This document shows positions 6,310 through 6,842 of a stretch of 6,842 nucleotides of DNA, in pieces. A model generated the notes under the pieces. That model searched no databases. It was not told the origin of the DNA and was given only the letters and a program-made list of their open reading frames with translations. Within the stretch, counting starts at the first letter, position 1. Every line of letters begins with the position of its first letter. Origin of the DNA: Flavobacteriales bacterium UBA5871. Its GTDB lineage: Bacteria > Bacteroidota > Bacteroidia > Flavobacteriales_D > Crocinitomicaceae. The stretch covers positions 1,488 through 8,329 of the forward strand of contig DJFN01000096.1 in NCBI GenBank assembly GCA_002432085.1. Direction: 5' to 3'. A program made the translations under genes and the position numbers.

Positions 6310-6357
6310 AATGTAAAATTGAAAATGGAAAAGCTCCGCACTTTTCAATTTTACATT
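6310..6357. terminator. Perfect 16-bp inverted repeat, probable bidirectional terminator
   Basis: Arm 6310-6325 (AATGTAAAATTGAAAA) is the exact reverse complement of 6342-6357, with a 16-base loop. It starts 2 bases after the acetyltransferase stop and lies 25 bases past the stop of the convergent antiporter gene. A T-rich tract continues past the right arm on the plus strand. The stem is almost all A-T pairs, unlike a classic GC-rich intrinsic terminator, so its terminator role rests mainly on position. Confidence 0.6.
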
Positions 6358-6369
6358 TTACATTTTCAA
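6342..6369 (+). repeat. Exact 7-bp-period array TTTTCAA / TTTTACA
   Basis: Four gapless 7-bp units read TTTTCAA, TTTTACA, TTTTACA, TTTTCAA. The minus strand of 6311-6332 carries TTTTCCA, TTTTCAA and TTTTACA in the same register. The junction is therefore two opposed 7-bp arrays, and the 16-bp inverted repeat follows from that. Confidence 0.8.
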
Positions 6370-6382
6370 TTCTTGTCAGAGA

Positions 6383-6842
6383 TCACGGTTTCATAATCAA
6401 CACCGACGGCGTATGCGTCAACCACAAACTATGCGCTTCCACCGCTTTTTTCCAGCTTTCATGGCTGATCAGCATGAGGTCCTGCTGCTGCATGAAGTCG
6501 CGGTCGAGCTTGTTTTCCTGGCGCAGGATAATGTTGTTCGGGGCAACCTGCTCCACGGACCGGATCGATTCTTTCAGCTCCGGGTGCTGTTTGATCACGC
6601 CGGCCGCATCGAGGATCGTAATGCGGGCATCGCTGTGGTGAATGAGCTTTTGCGCGTAGACGAGCAGGAAGCTGTCCTGGATCGAAAAAATCGGCAGGAA
6701 GACGTTTTCCACCTTTTCGAGATCCTTGTCGATCACGATCCCGATCGGAATTTTCGATCCCTTGATCAGCTGGCGCGTGCGGTCGTCGAACACGGTGTTC
6801 TCGAACAGCGGCTCTTTACCGGTCAGCGTATCGTAAAGGCGT
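6383..6842 (-). CDS. C-terminal end of a probable cation:proton antiporter (CPA2 type), start outside window
   Basis: About 152 C-terminal residues are visible, ending at a TGA at 6383-6385; the frame stays open to the right edge. The GTG at 6793 is an internal valine codon, because PLFENTV runs through it without a break. This part has no membrane segment. It looks like the Usp-like cytoplasmic domain that follows the transport domain in many Bacteroidota monovalent cation:proton antiporters: LFENTVFDDRTRQLI, then KIPIGIVIDKDL, a helix-strand unit with FSIQDSFLLVYAQKLI and ARITILDAAG, and a closing SLWLTHTPSVLIMKP. The assignment is by pattern memory only. If correct, the missing N-terminal part holds about 12 membrane helices exchanging Na+ or K+ for H+, and this domain would be regulatory. 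A stand-alone universal stress protein is the main alternative. Confidence 0.55.
   Translation of the reverse strand, partial: RLYDTLTGKEPLFENTVFDDRTRQLIKGSKIPIGIVIDKDLEKVENVFLPIFSIQDSFLLVYAQKLIHHSDARITILDAAGVIKQHPELKESIRSVEQVAPNNIILRQENKLDRDFMQQQDLMLISHESWKKAVEAHSLWLTHTPSVLIMKP

Noticed and set aside
1828..6338. Shared AAGCTCCG 8-mer in both terminator regions (1828-1835 and 6331-6338)
   Set aside because: An 8-base match between two AT-rich terminator contexts is easily chance; in the first it is the stem and in the second it is in the loop.
6383..6793. Complete 136-residue gene starting at GTG 6793
   Set aside because: The frame continues without a stop to the right edge and the upstream residues fit the same protein, so the gene is truncated by the window rather than starting here.

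Overview
The window looks like chromosomal DNA of a Bacteroidota bacterium, most likely in or near Flavobacteriales. This rests on four observations. A secreted protein carries a C-terminal type IX secretion (T9SS) sorting domain. Two start regions have exact matches to the Bacteroidota -7 box TAnnTTTG. There are no strong Shine-Dalgarno sites. Gene junctions hold short degenerate word arrays. The genus cannot be fixed from this sequence alone. I see no rRNA, tRNA, CRISPR array, insertion sequence or phage gene.

Layout, left to right. Positions 1-1256 (minus strand) hold two menaquinone genes: a hotdog thioesterase of the YdiI/MenI type and, overlapping it by 4 bases, an isochorismate synthase whose C-terminus runs off the left edge. 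Positions 1257-1461 are the shared upstream region of divergent genes; they carry a -7 box for the menaquinone pair and a long imperfect inverted repeat built of AGACNGG-like words. Positions 1462-1767 (plus) encode a small acidic protein of unknown function. Positions 1766-1860 hold a seven-unit AGTT word array and a hairpin that probably terminates transcription from both sides. Positions 1884-3599 (minus) encode a cysteine-rich secreted T9SS cargo protein of unknown activity, visibly more AT-rich than its neighbours. Positions 3600-3829 are an intergenic leader. Positions 3830-5650 (minus) encode a polytopic GT-C-like membrane glycosyltransferase with a large C-terminal soluble domain. Positions 5714-6307 (plus) encode a RimL-like GNAT acetyltransferase. 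Positions 6310-6372 hold a perfect 16-bp inverted repeat embedded in a 7-bp-period array. Positions 6383-6842 (minus) are the C-terminal end of a probable cation:proton antiporter, cut by the right edge.

Only the two menaquinone genes form a clear functional unit: isochorismate synthase opens the pathway from chorismate, and the thioesterase would hydrolyse DHNA-CoA later in it. The other genes look like independent housekeeping or envelope genes. The least explained signals are three junctions that each carry a different degenerate tandem word with the same 7-8 bp period, and the unassigned T9SS cargo protein. I found no convincing new multi-gene system.
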